A DNA stretch of 8,951 nucleotides from SZAS-79 sp038329645 (lineage in GTDB: Bacteria; Pseudomonadota; Gammaproteobacteria; Burkholderiales; SG8-39): positions 1-8,951 of the forward strand of contig JBBQNG010000177.1 in assembly GCA_038329645.1 (NCBI GenBank), given 5' to 3'. Positions 1 to 7,172 of this stretch are shown here, piece after piece (positions within the stretch are counted from its first letter, which is position 1; the number at the start of each line of letters is the position of its first letter). The notes beneath the pieces were generated by a model. It ran no database searches. It was given only the letters and a program-made list of their open reading frames with translations, and was not told where the DNA came from. The translations under genes were made by a program, and so were the position numbers.

Positions 1-1479
1 CACGAGTTCAGCCACATCCTCAACGGCGACATGCGGCTGAATCTGCGTCTCATGGGGGTTATTTTCGGCATCGTCTGCATCACCGTCATCGGGCGCATCC
101 TGCTGCGCACCGGCACGGGCTTCCGGCTCGGCGCGCGCGAAAAAAAAGGCGGCAATCCGCTCCCGCTGCTCGGGCTGGCGCTGATGATCATCGGCTCGAT
201 CGGCGTGCTGTTCGCGCGGCTAATTCAGGCGGCCTTGAGCCGGCAGCGCGAGTTCCTTGCCGACGCATCCGCCGTGCAGTTCACCCGCAACCCCGACGGC
301 ATCGCGGGCGCGCTCGACCAGATCCAGGCTTCCGGGCGCGGTGCGCTGATCGCCAACCGTTACGCCGAAGATATGAGCCACATGTATTTCGGCCAGGGGA
401 TCACAGTCTGGATGTCGGGGCTCTTCGCCACTCATCCGCCCATTGAGGAGCGCATCGCGCGGGTGAGGCCCGGGTTTCAGGCCACGCGGTACCGGCAGGG
501 GCGGCAAACAGACGCGCCGGCGGAGGCCGCGGCAATCGATACGGGGTTCGGTGCCGTGGCGGGTTTTGCGGGTGGATCCGCGCCTGCGGCCGACGGCAAG
601 CGCGTGAGCGACATCGGCAATGCCTGGGGACGCTCGGCCGCGGATAGCGCCAGGCTGGTGGGGACGCTCGACGCGGGCAAGGTCGACTACGTATCGCGCA
701 TGCTTGCGGGCCTCGCCCCCGAATTGCGCACCGCCATGAAGGAGGTCGACGGCGCCTGCGCAGTCCTGGTCGCGACATTGCTCGCGCCGAAGAAGGAGGT
801 CATGGCCGAGCAGATCGCCGCTTTGCAGGCCGCGCAGATGGCGACGATCGGCGAGCGCGCAGCATCGCTGATGCGTTTTGTGATGGGGCTCGGCCGCGGC
901 TACGACCTGATGCTGATCGACCTGTGCCTGCCGGCAATCAAGGCCGGCACCGATGAGGACAAGCGCCGTGTCGTGGCGGCGCTCGAAGCGGTGATCGATG
1001 CCGACCGCAGGGTCTCGCTGCATGAGTTCGTCGTGCTGACCCTGGTGAAAACCCAGCTCGCGCCGCGGCCCAAGCCCGGATCGGTCAAGGGCAAGCCGTT
1101 GTCCGCGCTGAAGGACGAAGTCGTGCTCGCCCTGTCGCTGGTCGCGTTCGCCGGCCGCAAGCCGGGTCCCGATCCGGCTCTCGACCGCGAGGTGGCCGAG
1201 GCGTTTGCGGCCGGCGCCAAGGCAGCGGGCCTTGCCGATGCGCAGCTCCTGCCCAAGGAAAAATTCTCGCTCGATGCGGCCGGTCGGGCGCTCAACGACC
1301 TGATGTCGGTCGCGCCGCTCGCGAAGGCGATCCTCGTCAAGGCGCTGTTTGCCGTCGTCACCGCCGACGGCACGATCCGCCTCATGGAAGCCGAGCTCAT
1401 GCGCCTGATCGGCGCAGTGCTCGAGTGTCCGCTGCCGCCGCTGATCGAGGAGGTCGACCCGGCCACGCTCGCAGCCTGA
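1..1479 (+). CDS. M48 family zinc metallopeptidase (HtpX-like) with TerB-like C-terminal region, 5' truncated
   Basis: Likely a membrane-bound zinc protease of the M48 (HtpX/Ste24) family, a family that degrades or processes membrane and envelope proteins. The reading frame is open from the first base and the start codon lies outside the window; 492 residues are visible. Numbered from the first codon, residues 1-5 are HEFSH, the HExxH zinc and catalytic motif, followed by the family-typical NGD. Two hydrophobic segments follow (about 17-35 and 54-75). SRQREFLADA then supplies the third zinc ligand, Glu84, with Asp88. ATHPPIEERI (143-152) is the usual end of the M48 domain. A Gly/Ala-rich linker leads into a helical tail (about 225-486) in which a TerB-like motif occurs twice (ADRRVSLHE at 334-342, ADGTIRLME at 455-463). 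Family membership is clear. The tail function and substrate are unknown, and no specific symbol (htpX, loiP) is justified. The in-frame ATG at base 31 is internal, because it would exclude HExxH. Confidence 0.9.
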   Translation, partial: HEFSHILNGDMRLNLRLMGVIFGIVCITVIGRILLRTGTGFRLGAREKKGGNPLPLLGLALMIIGSIGVLFARLIQAALSRQREFLADASAVQFTRNPDGIAGALDQIQASGRGALIANRYAEDMSHMYFGQGITVWMSGLFATHPPIEERIARVRPGFQATRYRQGRQTDAPAEAAAIDTGFGAVAGFAGGSAPAADGKRVSDIGNAWGRSAADSARLVGTLDAGKVDYVSRMLAGLAPELRTAMKEVDGACAVLVATLLAPKKEVMAEQIAALQAAQMATIGERAASLMRFVMGLGRGYDLMLIDLCLPAIKAGTDEDKRRVVAALEAVIDADRRVSLHEFVVLTLVKTQLAPRPKPGSVKGKPLSALKDEVVLALSLVAFAGRKPGPDPALDREVAEAFAAGAKAAGLADAQLLPKEKFSLDAAGRALNDLMSVAPLAKAILVKALFAVVTADGTIRLMEAELMRLIGAVLECPLPPLIEEVDPATLAA

Positions 1480-1520
1480 ATCGCAGGCCGGGCTCCGGCT
1501 GGCGAGTTGCAGCCTTCGGC

Positions 1521-1526
1521 TAGAAT
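1521..1526 (+). promoter_or_regulatory. Possible -10 box (TAGAAT) before the FAD/Fe-S oxidoreductase
   Basis: TAGAAT followed by GCGC lies in the 57-base gap between the M48 gene and the oxidoreductase gene and resembles a sigma-70 -10 element. No recognisable -35 hexamer sits 16-18 bases upstream. If used, transcription would start near 1533, leaving almost no leader before the ATG at 1537. The sequence also contains the alternative ATG at 1525, so its composition may simply be coding. Confidence 0.3.
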
Positions 1527-1536
1527 GCGCTCCTCG

Positions 1537-4512
1537 ATGAGCGCCGCGCAGCCGATCCGATTTCACAACGAACAGGCCGAAGTACAGACTGCGGCGCTCG
1601 CAGCGGCGCTCGCCGCTGCAATCGGCGGGGAAGTGCGCTTTGACGCGGGCAGCCGCGCGGTCTACAGCGCCGACGCATCCAACTACCGCCAGATCCCGAT
1701 CGGGGTCGTGCTGCCGCGCACGTTCGAGGATGTCGTCGTCGCCGTGCGCATCTGCCGCGAGCACGGCGCGCCGCTGCTTGCGCGCGGCGGCGGGACTTCC
1801 CAGTGCGGCCAGTGCGTAAACGTGGCCGTAGTTCTGGATTTCTCGAAGTATCTCGGCAGCGTGGTTTCGGTCGATGCCGCGGCGCGAACCGCGCTGGTCC
1901 AGCCGGGCACGGTCTGCGATGCGCTCAAGTCCGCGGCCGAAGTGCACGGGCTCACCTTCGGCCCGGATCCGGCAACGCACAGCCGCTGCACCCTGGGCGG
2001 CATGATCGGCAACAACTCCTGCGGCGCGCATTCGGTGATGGCAGGCAAGACGGTGGAGAACATCGAGGCCCTCGAAGTCCTCACGTATGACGGTGCGCGT
2101 TTCTGGGCCGGGCCGACCTCCGAACCCGAGCTCGAGGCCATCATCGCCAGGGGGGGCAGGCAGGGCGAGATCTATGCCAGGCTCAAGGCCCTGCGCGACA
2201 AATATGCGGACCTTATCCGCGCCAGGTTCCCGAAGATCAAGCGCCGCGTATCGGGCTACAACCTCGACCAGCTGCTGCCGGAGAACGGATTCAATGTGGC
2301 GCGCGCCCTCGTAGGCAGCGAGGGCACCTGCGCGGTTACGTTGCAGGCAGTCACGAAGCTCGTCACGAACCCAGCCGCGCGCGTGCTGCTGATCCTCGGC
2401 TTCCCCGACATCTATGCCGCGGGCGACAGCGTGCCCGTGGTGCTCGCCGCGGGGCCGATCGCCTGCGAAGGCCTCGATTACAAGATCATCGGCGGGTTGC
2501 GCGAGCGGCGCCTGAAGCTTGGCGACATCGGGTTGCTGCCCAATGGAACGGCCTGGCTCATGGTCGAGTTCGGCGGCGCCTCGAAGGAGGACGCGATCGC
2601 CCAGGCCCGCGGCCTGATGGAATCGGCTGCGTCGATGACGCCGAAGCCGAGCGCCTGGCTCATCGACGACAAGCCGACCATTGAGCGCATGTGGACGATT
2701 CGCGAGACCGGCGCTTCGGCGACTGCGCTTGCCCTGGATTCCGGCGATGGCGAGCGCGGCCCGGATCCCGTGGTCGGTTGGGAGGATGCCGCGGTCGACC
2801 CGATGCGCCTGGGCGACTACCTGCGCGAATTCCAGGCGCTTGTGGATGCGTGCGGGTACAAGACCTCGCTCTACGGGCACTTCGGCGACGGCTGCATCCA
2901 TGCGCGCATCACTTTCGATCTGCGCAGCGTGGCGGGGATCGCGCAATGGCGCAACTTCCTGGCCAGCGCCGCGGCCCTGGTCGTCAAATACGGCGGCTCG
3001 CTCTCCGGGGAGCACGGCGACGGGCAGGCCAAGGCCGAGTTCCTGCCGGCGATGTATGGTGAGGAGCTCATGGGCGCATTCCGCGAGTTCAAGGCGATCT
3101 GGGACCCGGAGAACCGCATGAACCCGGGCAAGCTGGTGAGCGCGGCCGGTAACGTATACGCCGCCGATTCCAACCTGCGGCAGGGTCCGTCGTACAAACC
3201 GGTCACGTTTGCGACGCGGTTCGCCTTCCGCAGCGAAGTGGGTGACGGATTCACGCGTGCAACCGAGCATTGCGTCGGCATGGGCAAGTGCCGCGCTGCC
3301 TCGGGCGGGACGATGTGCCCGAGCTATCGCGCCACAGGCGAAGAGCGCTATTCGACGCGCGGCCGCGCGCGCCTGCTGTTCGAGATGCTGCAGGGCGAAG
3401 TGATCAAGGACGGTTGGCAGAGCGAGGCGGTCAAGGAAGCCCTCGACTGGTGCCTGGCCTGCAAAGGCTGCAAGAGCGACTGCCCCACGCACACCGACAT
3501 GGCCACCTACAAGGCCGAGTTCCTTTCGCACTATTACGAGCAGAATGCGCGGCCGCGCCAGGCGTGGAGCATGGGCCGCATCGGGGAGTGGGCGCCGCTG
3601 GCTGCGAAGTTTCCGCGCCTGGCGAATTTCTTTACGCAGTCGCCGGTCTTTGCGTCGCTGGCAAAGCAAGCCTGTGGCATCGCCCGCGAACGCTCGCTGC
3701 CGGCGTTCGCGCCCGAAACCTTCCGCGAGCTCTTCAATGCCACCCATCTGAGCCGCCGCAACTCTGACGAGATTCGAGCGGTGCGGCGCGGTGAGCCGGT
3801 GATCCTGTGGGCCGACACATTCAGCAACTATTTCCGGCCGGAGACCGCGTTGGCCGCGGCCCAGGTCCTCGAGGCCGCAGGTTGCCGCGTAAGCCTGCCG
3901 CCGGATCGCCTGTGCTGCGGCCGCCCGTACTACGATTTTGGCATGCTAGATGCGGCCAAGGCTGCCCTCGACCGTATCCTGCAGGCTCTCGGTGCGTCGA
4001 TCTACAGCGGTACACCCGTGGTGGGCCTGGAGCCCAGCTGCGTCGCAGTGTTCCGCGATGAGCTCGCTCGCCTCTTCCCCGACGACGAGCGCGCGAAGCG
4101 CCTGGCCAAGCAGACTTTTACGTTGGCCGAGTATCTCGAACGCATCGACTGGCAGCCGCCCGGTGCGGCCGGCAGTCCGCGCGTGCGCGCGCTGGTGCAT
4201 GGCCATTGCCACCAGAAAGCCGTCCTCGGCATGCAATCCGAGCTCAATCTCCTGGCTGCAGCGGGTTTCGACATCGATGCGCCGGATTCGGGTTGTTGCG
4301 GCATGGCAGGGTCCTTCGGCTTCAAGCCCGAGCATTACGCGGCCTCGCGCAAGGTGGGTGAAAGCGTGCTTATGCCGGCGGTGCGTGCGGCCACGGCCGG
4401 GACAATAATCGTGGCCAATGGGTTTTCGTGCCGCGAGCAGATCGAGCAGATGAGCGGCCGCAAGACCCTGCACCTTGCCGAAGTGCTCGCCGGTACCCTG
4501 GAGCGTCGCTAG
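1537..4512 (+). CDS. Fused FAD-binding and (Fe-S)-binding oxidoreductase, GlcD/GlpC type, probable D-2-hydroxyacid dehydrogenase
   Basis: Probably oxidises a D-2-hydroxyacid (D-lactate, D-2-hydroxyglutarate or similar) and passes electrons through FAD and iron-sulfur clusters to the respiratory chain; the substrate is inferred, not shown. From ATG 1537 it has 991 residues, close to the approximately 1000 of fused family members such as E. coli YdiJ. The N-terminal PCMH-type FAD domain shows RGGGTSQCGQ (83-92) and GPDPATHSRCTLGGMIGNN (142-160). The FAD-oxidase C-terminal domain has GHFGDGCIH (447-455, His448 and His455) and SGEHGDG (490-496). A ferredoxin-like region follows, with Cys579, 585 and 594 and a canonical CLACKGCKSDCP (Cys639, 642, 645, 649). 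The GlpC-like end has two CCG motifs (Cys793-794 and 920-921) and HGHCH at 888-892. No signal peptide is evident, so it is likely cytoplasmic or on the inner membrane face. In-frame starts at TTG 1507 and ATG 1525 are possible; none has a good ribosome-binding site. The ankyrin gene follows almost immediately. Confidence 0.9.
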   Translation: MSAAQPIRFHNEQAEVQTAALAAALAAAIGGEVRFDAGSRAVYSADASNYRQIPIGVVLPRTFEDVVVAVRICREHGAPLLARGGGTSQCGQCVNVAVVLDFSKYLGSVVSVDAAARTALVQPGTVCDALKSAAEVHGLTFGPDPATHSRCTLGGMIGNNSCGAHSVMAGKTVENIEALEVLTYDGARFWAGPTSEPELEAIIARGGRQGEIYARLKALRDKYADLIRARFPKIKRRVSGYNLDQLLPENGFNVARALVGSEGTCAVTLQAVTKLVTNPAARVLLILGFPDIYAAGDSVPVVLAAGPIACEGLDYKIIGGLRERRLKLGDIGLLPNGTAWLMVEFGGASKEDAIAQARGLMESAASMTPKPSAWLIDDKPTIERMWTIRETGASATALALDSGDGERGPDPVVGWEDAAVDPMRLGDYLREFQALVDACGYKTSLYGHFGDGCIHARITFDLRSVAGIAQWRNFLASAAALVVKYGGSLSGEHGDGQAKAEFLPAMYGEELMGAFREFKAIWDPENRMNPGKLVSAAGNVYAADSNLRQGPSYKPVTFATRFAFRSEVGDGFTRATEHCVGMGKCRAASGGTMCPSYRATGEERYSTRGRARLLFEMLQGEVIKDGWQSEAVKEALDWCLACKGCKSDCPTHTDMATYKAEFLSHYYEQNARPRQAWSMGRIGEWAPLAAKFPRLANFFTQSPVFASLAKQACGIARERSLPAFAPETFRELFNATHLSRRNSDEIRAVRRGEPVILWADTFSNYFRPETALAAAQVLEAAGCRVSLPPDRLCCGRPYYDFGMLDAAKAALDRILQALGASIYSGTPVVGLEPSCVAVFRDELARLFPDDERAKRLAKQTFTLAEYLERIDWQPPGAAGSPRVRALVHGHCHQKAVLGMQSELNLLAAAGFDIDAPDSGCCGMAGSFGFKPEHYAASRKVGESVLMPAVRAATAGTIIVANGFSCREQIEQMSGRKTLHLAEVLAGTLERR

Positions 4513-4515
4513 GTG

Positions 4516-5226
4516 ATGCGCGCCCGGATCCTCCTCCTTGGACTGGCTTTCGTCGCCGGTGCCGCAGTCGCGCAAAGCGCTGAGGAGCGATTGTTCGACG
4601 CGATCGGCGAAGGCAAGGAACTGGTGGCCGAAGGCATCGTCGTAAGCGGGAAAGTCGATCCGAATGCGCGCAATGCGCTAGGCGAGACGCCTTTGCATCG
4701 CGCAGTCGAAAAAGGCATGAAAGAGCTCTCCGTGGCGCTGGTCAAAGCGGGTACCAGCCTGCGCGCACGTTCCAACAGCGGCGAGACGGTACTGCACCTG
4801 GCGGCGCTGCATGCCGATCCCGCGCTGACGGAATTGCTGCTTGCGAGCGGTGCCGATCCCAAGACGCGCAATGACGACGGGGAGTCGCCGCTTCACTGGG
4901 CTGCGCTCTCGGGTAACCCGGCGGTGGTCGCCCTGCTCCTTGGCAAAGGCGCTGATGCCGACCTCGCCGACATCAAGGGCAACCGGCCGCTGCACGCTGC
5001 GGCGGACTCCGGAAATATCGAGACGGTGCGCTTGCTCTTGGCGCGGAGCGCAGATCCGAAAGCGAAGAATCGTGACGGGCTCAGCGCCGAGGACGTTGCC
5101 AACGAGCGCGCGCGCGCCGATGTCGCAGCGCTTCTTTCAAATGCGGCGTCGCGCGCGGCGTCGCCCTCGGGCACAACCAATTTCGGCACGATCGACGTCG
5201 ACCTGCAGCCGAAGCAACGATTCTAG
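4516..5226 (+). CDS. Exported ankyrin-repeat protein
   Basis: A 236-residue protein of unknown partner. Residues 1-19 form a Sec signal peptide: basic MRAR, hydrophobic ILLLGLAFVAGA, then AVA before Gln20 as a signal peptidase I site, so the mature protein is predicted periplasmic. Five ankyrin units follow in exact 33-residue register, beginning near residues 52, 85, 118, 151 and 184. The hallmark G-x-T/S/R-x-LH is visible as GETPLH, GETVLH, GESPLH and GNRPLH, with the last unit degenerate (GLSAEDVA). Ankyrin repeats bind other proteins; nothing here indicates catalysis. The start is 3 bases after the oxidoreductase stop, indicating cotranscription and probably translational coupling. A GTG at 4513 in the same frame is an alternative; GGAG at 4500-4503 is 9 bases before it and 12 before the ATG. 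The last four bases are shared with the convergent radC gene. Confidence 0.87.
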   Translation: MRARILLLGLAFVAGAAVAQSAEERLFDAIGEGKELVAEGIVVSGKVDPNARNALGETPLHRAVEKGMKELSVALVKAGTSLRARSNSGETVLHLAALHADPALTELLLASGADPKTRNDDGESPLHWAALSGNPAVVALLLGKGADADLADIKGNRPLHAAADSGNIETVRLLLARSADPKAKNRDGLSAEDVANERARADVAALLSNAASRAASPSGTTNFGTIDVDLQPKQRF

Positions 5227-5897
5227 AGCAGGCCCCTTTCGGCAAATGACAGCGTCGCCCGCCCGGCGACGATGAAATGGTCGAGCACCTTCACGTCCAC
5301 CATGGCGAGCGACTCTTTGAGCTGGCGCGTGAGCAGCTCGTCGGCCTGGCTGGGCTCGGCCACGCCGGACGGATGGTTGTGCGCAAAAATTACGGCGGCG
5401 GCATTGGCCTTCAACGCCGCTTTCACGATCTCGCGCGGATAGACGCTGGTCTGCGTAAGCGTGCCGCGGAATAACTCCTCGGACGAGATCACGCGATGCT
5501 GCGCATCGAGGAAGATCACCACGAAGACCTCGTGCTCCCTGCCGCCAAGCGTGAGGCGCAGGTAATCGCGCACGGCCTGCGGGGAAGTCAGCGCGCTGCG
5601 CGATCGCAGCTCTTCGGCCAGAGACCGGCGCGAGAGCTCGAGGATCGCCGCGAGCTGGGCAAGCTTGGCGTTGCCCAGTCCCTTTACTTTCCTCAACGCG
5701 GCCAGATCCGCCGAGAGCAGGCCGGCAAGCCCGCCGAAGCGGCCGAGCAGCTCGCGCCCAAGCTCTACCGCGCTCTTGCCCGCGATGCCGGTGCGCAGAA
5801 AAAGCGCGACTAGCTCCGCGTCTGAGAGGACCTTGGCGCCGAGGGCGAGCAGGCGCTCGCGTGGCCTCTCGGCGGCCGGCCAGTGTGAAATCGCCAT
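5223..5897 (-). CDS. radC: RadC family protein (JAB/MPN domain)
   Basis: RadC family protein (UPF0758), historically called a DNA repair protein, though the true biochemical role remains uncertain. The 224-residue length is normal. The N-terminal half has ERPRERLL (10-17) and DAELVALFLRTG (26-37), typical of the family, then a helix-hairpin-helix-like KVKGLGNAKLAQL (70-82). The C-terminal JAB/MPN domain carries the metal-binding motif as His173, His175 and Asp186 (AHNHPSG, then SQAD), preceded by RGTLTQTSVYPREI, so the predicted metal site is intact. The ATG at 5897 was chosen because family homology starts there (MAISHWP); the frame extends upstream to 5966 but that would run into coaBC. No strong Shine-Dalgarno is visible. 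It diverges from coaBC, as in E. coli, and converges on the ankyrin gene. Confidence 0.93.
   Translation of the reverse strand: MAISHWPAAERPRERLLALGAKVLSDAELVALFLRTGIAGKSAVELGRELLGRFGGLAGLLSADLAALRKVKGLGNAKLAQLAAILELSRRSLAEELRSRSALTSPQAVRDYLRLTLGGREHEVFVVIFLDAQHRVISSEELFRGTLTQTSVYPREIVKAALKANAAAVIFAHNHPSGVAEPSQADELLTRQLKESLAMVDVKVLDHFIVAGRATLSFAERGLL
5253..5271. other. Perfect 7-bp hairpin just past the ankyrin/radC convergent stops
   Basis: CGTCGCC (5253-5259) and GGCGACG (5265-5271) are exact reverse complements around a 5-base loop. The structure begins 27 bases beyond the ankyrin stop and lies inside the 3' end of radC, encoding part of VAGRATLSF. There is no T-run after it on either strand, so it is not a canonical intrinsic terminator. 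It could still slow or stop transcription at a junction that has no spacer, or it may be a by-product of GC-rich coding sequence. Confidence 0.3.
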
Positions 5898-5954
5898 GCC
5901 TTTGGGTTTCCCGTAAAATGCCCGTCCCTTGTAAACGCACGCGGCGGCAGCGGG
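5898..5954. promoter_or_regulatory. Divergent radC/coaBC intergenic region with a possible -10 (TAAAAT) for coaBC
   Basis: These 57 bases separate the radC start from the coaBC start and should hold promoters for both. On the + strand TAAAATGCCC at 5914-5923 resembles a -10 element; a start near 5926 would give coaBC a leader of about 29 bases. No good -35 is found at 16-18 bases upstream, a region that would already lie in radC. No convincing promoter was found for radC, although TTTACA on the - strand (5930-5935) is -35-like. No operator palindrome was seen. Confidence 0.4.
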
Positions 5955-7172
5955 ATGACAGCGCACACGACGGCGAATTCACGCAGGCGCATCCTGCTCG
6001 GGTTGACCGGCGGGATCGCCGCCTACAAGTCGGCACACCTCGTGCGCACGCTGGTCAAGGCCGGTTATGACGTGCGCGTCGTAATGACCGAAAGCGCGGG
6101 CCGTTTCGTCACGCCGGTCACGATGCAGGCCTTGTCTGGACAAACGGTATGGACGGACCTGTGGGATCCGCGCGTTCCCGACAACATGGGCCACATCGAG
6201 CTGTCGCGCGATCGCGAGCTGATCGTCATCGCACCGGCCTCGGCGGATTTCATGGCCAAGGTCGTTCAGGGCCTCGCCGACGATCTCCTGTCCACGCTGT
6301 GCCTGGCCCGCGATTGCCCGTTGATGCTTGCGCCGGCGATGAACCGGCAGATGTGGGACAACGCCGCGACGCAAAGGAATGCGGCGCAGCTGCGCGCCGA
6401 CGGCGTGCTGTTCGCAGGACCCGAGGCGGGCGACCAGGCCTGCGGCGAAACCGGCATGGGCCGCATGCTCGAGCCCGACGAGATCTTCGCGGCGATCGAG
6501 GCCTTCTTCCAGCCCAAGGCGCTCGCGGGCAAGTGTGTGCTGGTGACCGCGGGGCCGACGAGCGAGCCGATCGACCCGGTCCGCGCAATCACCAATTCGA
6601 GCTCCGGGAAAATGGGTTACGCGGTGGCACAAGCCGCGCGCGAGGCCGGTGCCACGGTGACGCTGGTGAGTGGGCCGACTGCCTTGGCCGCGCCGGCGGA
6701 GGTGACGCGCGTCGACGTGCGCACCGCGCAGCAAATGTTCGACGCGGTGAAGAAAGCCGTGACGGCCGCCGACATTTTTATTTCGGTCGCCGCGGTCGCC
6801 GACTATCGCGTCGTCAACTCATCCGGCCAGAAGCTCAAGAAGGTCGCTGGCACGGGGATGACGCTCGAGCTGACTGAGAATCCCGATATCCTCGCCTACG
6901 TGGCGAGCCTGCCCAAAGGCCCGTTCTGCGTCGGCTTTGCCGCCGAGACCGAAAAGGTTGCCGCCAACGCGAAGGAAAAGCGCGCACGCAAGAAGATCCC
7001 GCTGCTGGCGGCCAACCTGGCCCAGGCCGCGCTCGGTTCGGACGACAACGAGATCACGCTGTATGACGACGCGGGCGAGCATCCCCTGGGGCGCGGCTCC
7101 AAGCTCGACCAGGCGCGCAAGCTCATAGCCCACGTTGCCGCCATGGTCCACAGTGGGAAGCCAGGCGCGTGA
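5955..7172 (+). CDS. coaBC: Bifunctional phosphopantothenoylcysteine decarboxylase / phosphopantothenate-cysteine ligase
   Basis: Catalyses two consecutive cytoplasmic steps of coenzyme A synthesis: ligation of cysteine to 4'-phosphopantothenate (CoaB) and FMN-dependent decarboxylation to 4'-phosphopantetheine (CoaC). The 405 residues are normal for the bifunctional protein, also called Dfp. The CoaC domain (about 12-186) has LTGGIAAYKS (17-26), GHIELS with the catalytic His80, APAMN (126-130) and the flap CGETGMGRM with Cys163. The CoaB domain (about 190-400) opens with VTAGPTSEPIDPVR (197-210) and NSSSGKMG (214-221), then AAVADYR (279-285) and KLKK (293-296), the nucleotide and substrate-binding signatures. 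All key residues are present, so the enzyme should be active. ATG 5955 is the only reasonable start before the domain; its ribosome-binding site is weak. The stop overlaps the dut start, implying one transcript with dut. Confidence 0.97.
   Translation: MTAHTTANSRRRILLGLTGGIAAYKSAHLVRTLVKAGYDVRVVMTESAGRFVTPVTMQALSGQTVWTDLWDPRVPDNMGHIELSRDRELIVIAPASADFMAKVVQGLADDLLSTLCLARDCPLMLAPAMNRQMWDNAATQRNAAQLRADGVLFAGPEAGDQACGETGMGRMLEPDEIFAAIEAFFQPKALAGKCVLVTAGPTSEPIDPVRAITNSSSGKMGYAVAQAAREAGATVTLVSGPTALAAPAEVTRVDVRTAQQMFDAVKKAVTAADIFISVAAVADYRVVNSSGQKLKKVAGTGMTLELTENPDILAYVASLPKGPFCVGFAAETEKVAANAKEKRARKKIPLLAANLAQAALGSDDNEITLYDDAGEHPLGRGSKLDQARKLIAHVAAMVHSGKPGA

Noticed and set aside
1474..1499. Small hairpins after the M48 stop: GCCTG/CAGGC (1474-1488) and GCCGG/CCGGC (1487-1499)
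   Set aside because: Short 5-bp stems that share bases and exclude each other, with no T-run downstream; common by chance in GC-rich sequence and not enough to call a terminator.
1507..1526. TTGCAG (1507-1512) as a -35 for TAGAAT (1521-1526)
   Set aside because: The spacer is only 8 bases, far short of the 16-18 needed for a sigma-70 promoter.
220..3747. Open frame of 1175 codons on the - strand
   Set aside because: It lies antisense to two well-supported genes and crosses the gap between them. Its translation is rich in Arg, Ala, Gly, His and Asp with no recognisable domain, as expected for the complement of high-GC codons with G/C in third position.
3946..4575. Open frame of 209 codons on the - strand over the oxidoreductase 3' end
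   Set aside because: Antisense to the GlpC-like domain, whose CCG and HGHCH motifs are clearly coding; no domain or ribosome-binding site of its own.
5137..6036. Open frame of 299 codons on the - strand overlapping radC
   Set aside because: Out-of-frame shadow of radC; Arg- and Ala-rich with no motifs, while the radC frame has the complete JAB metal site.
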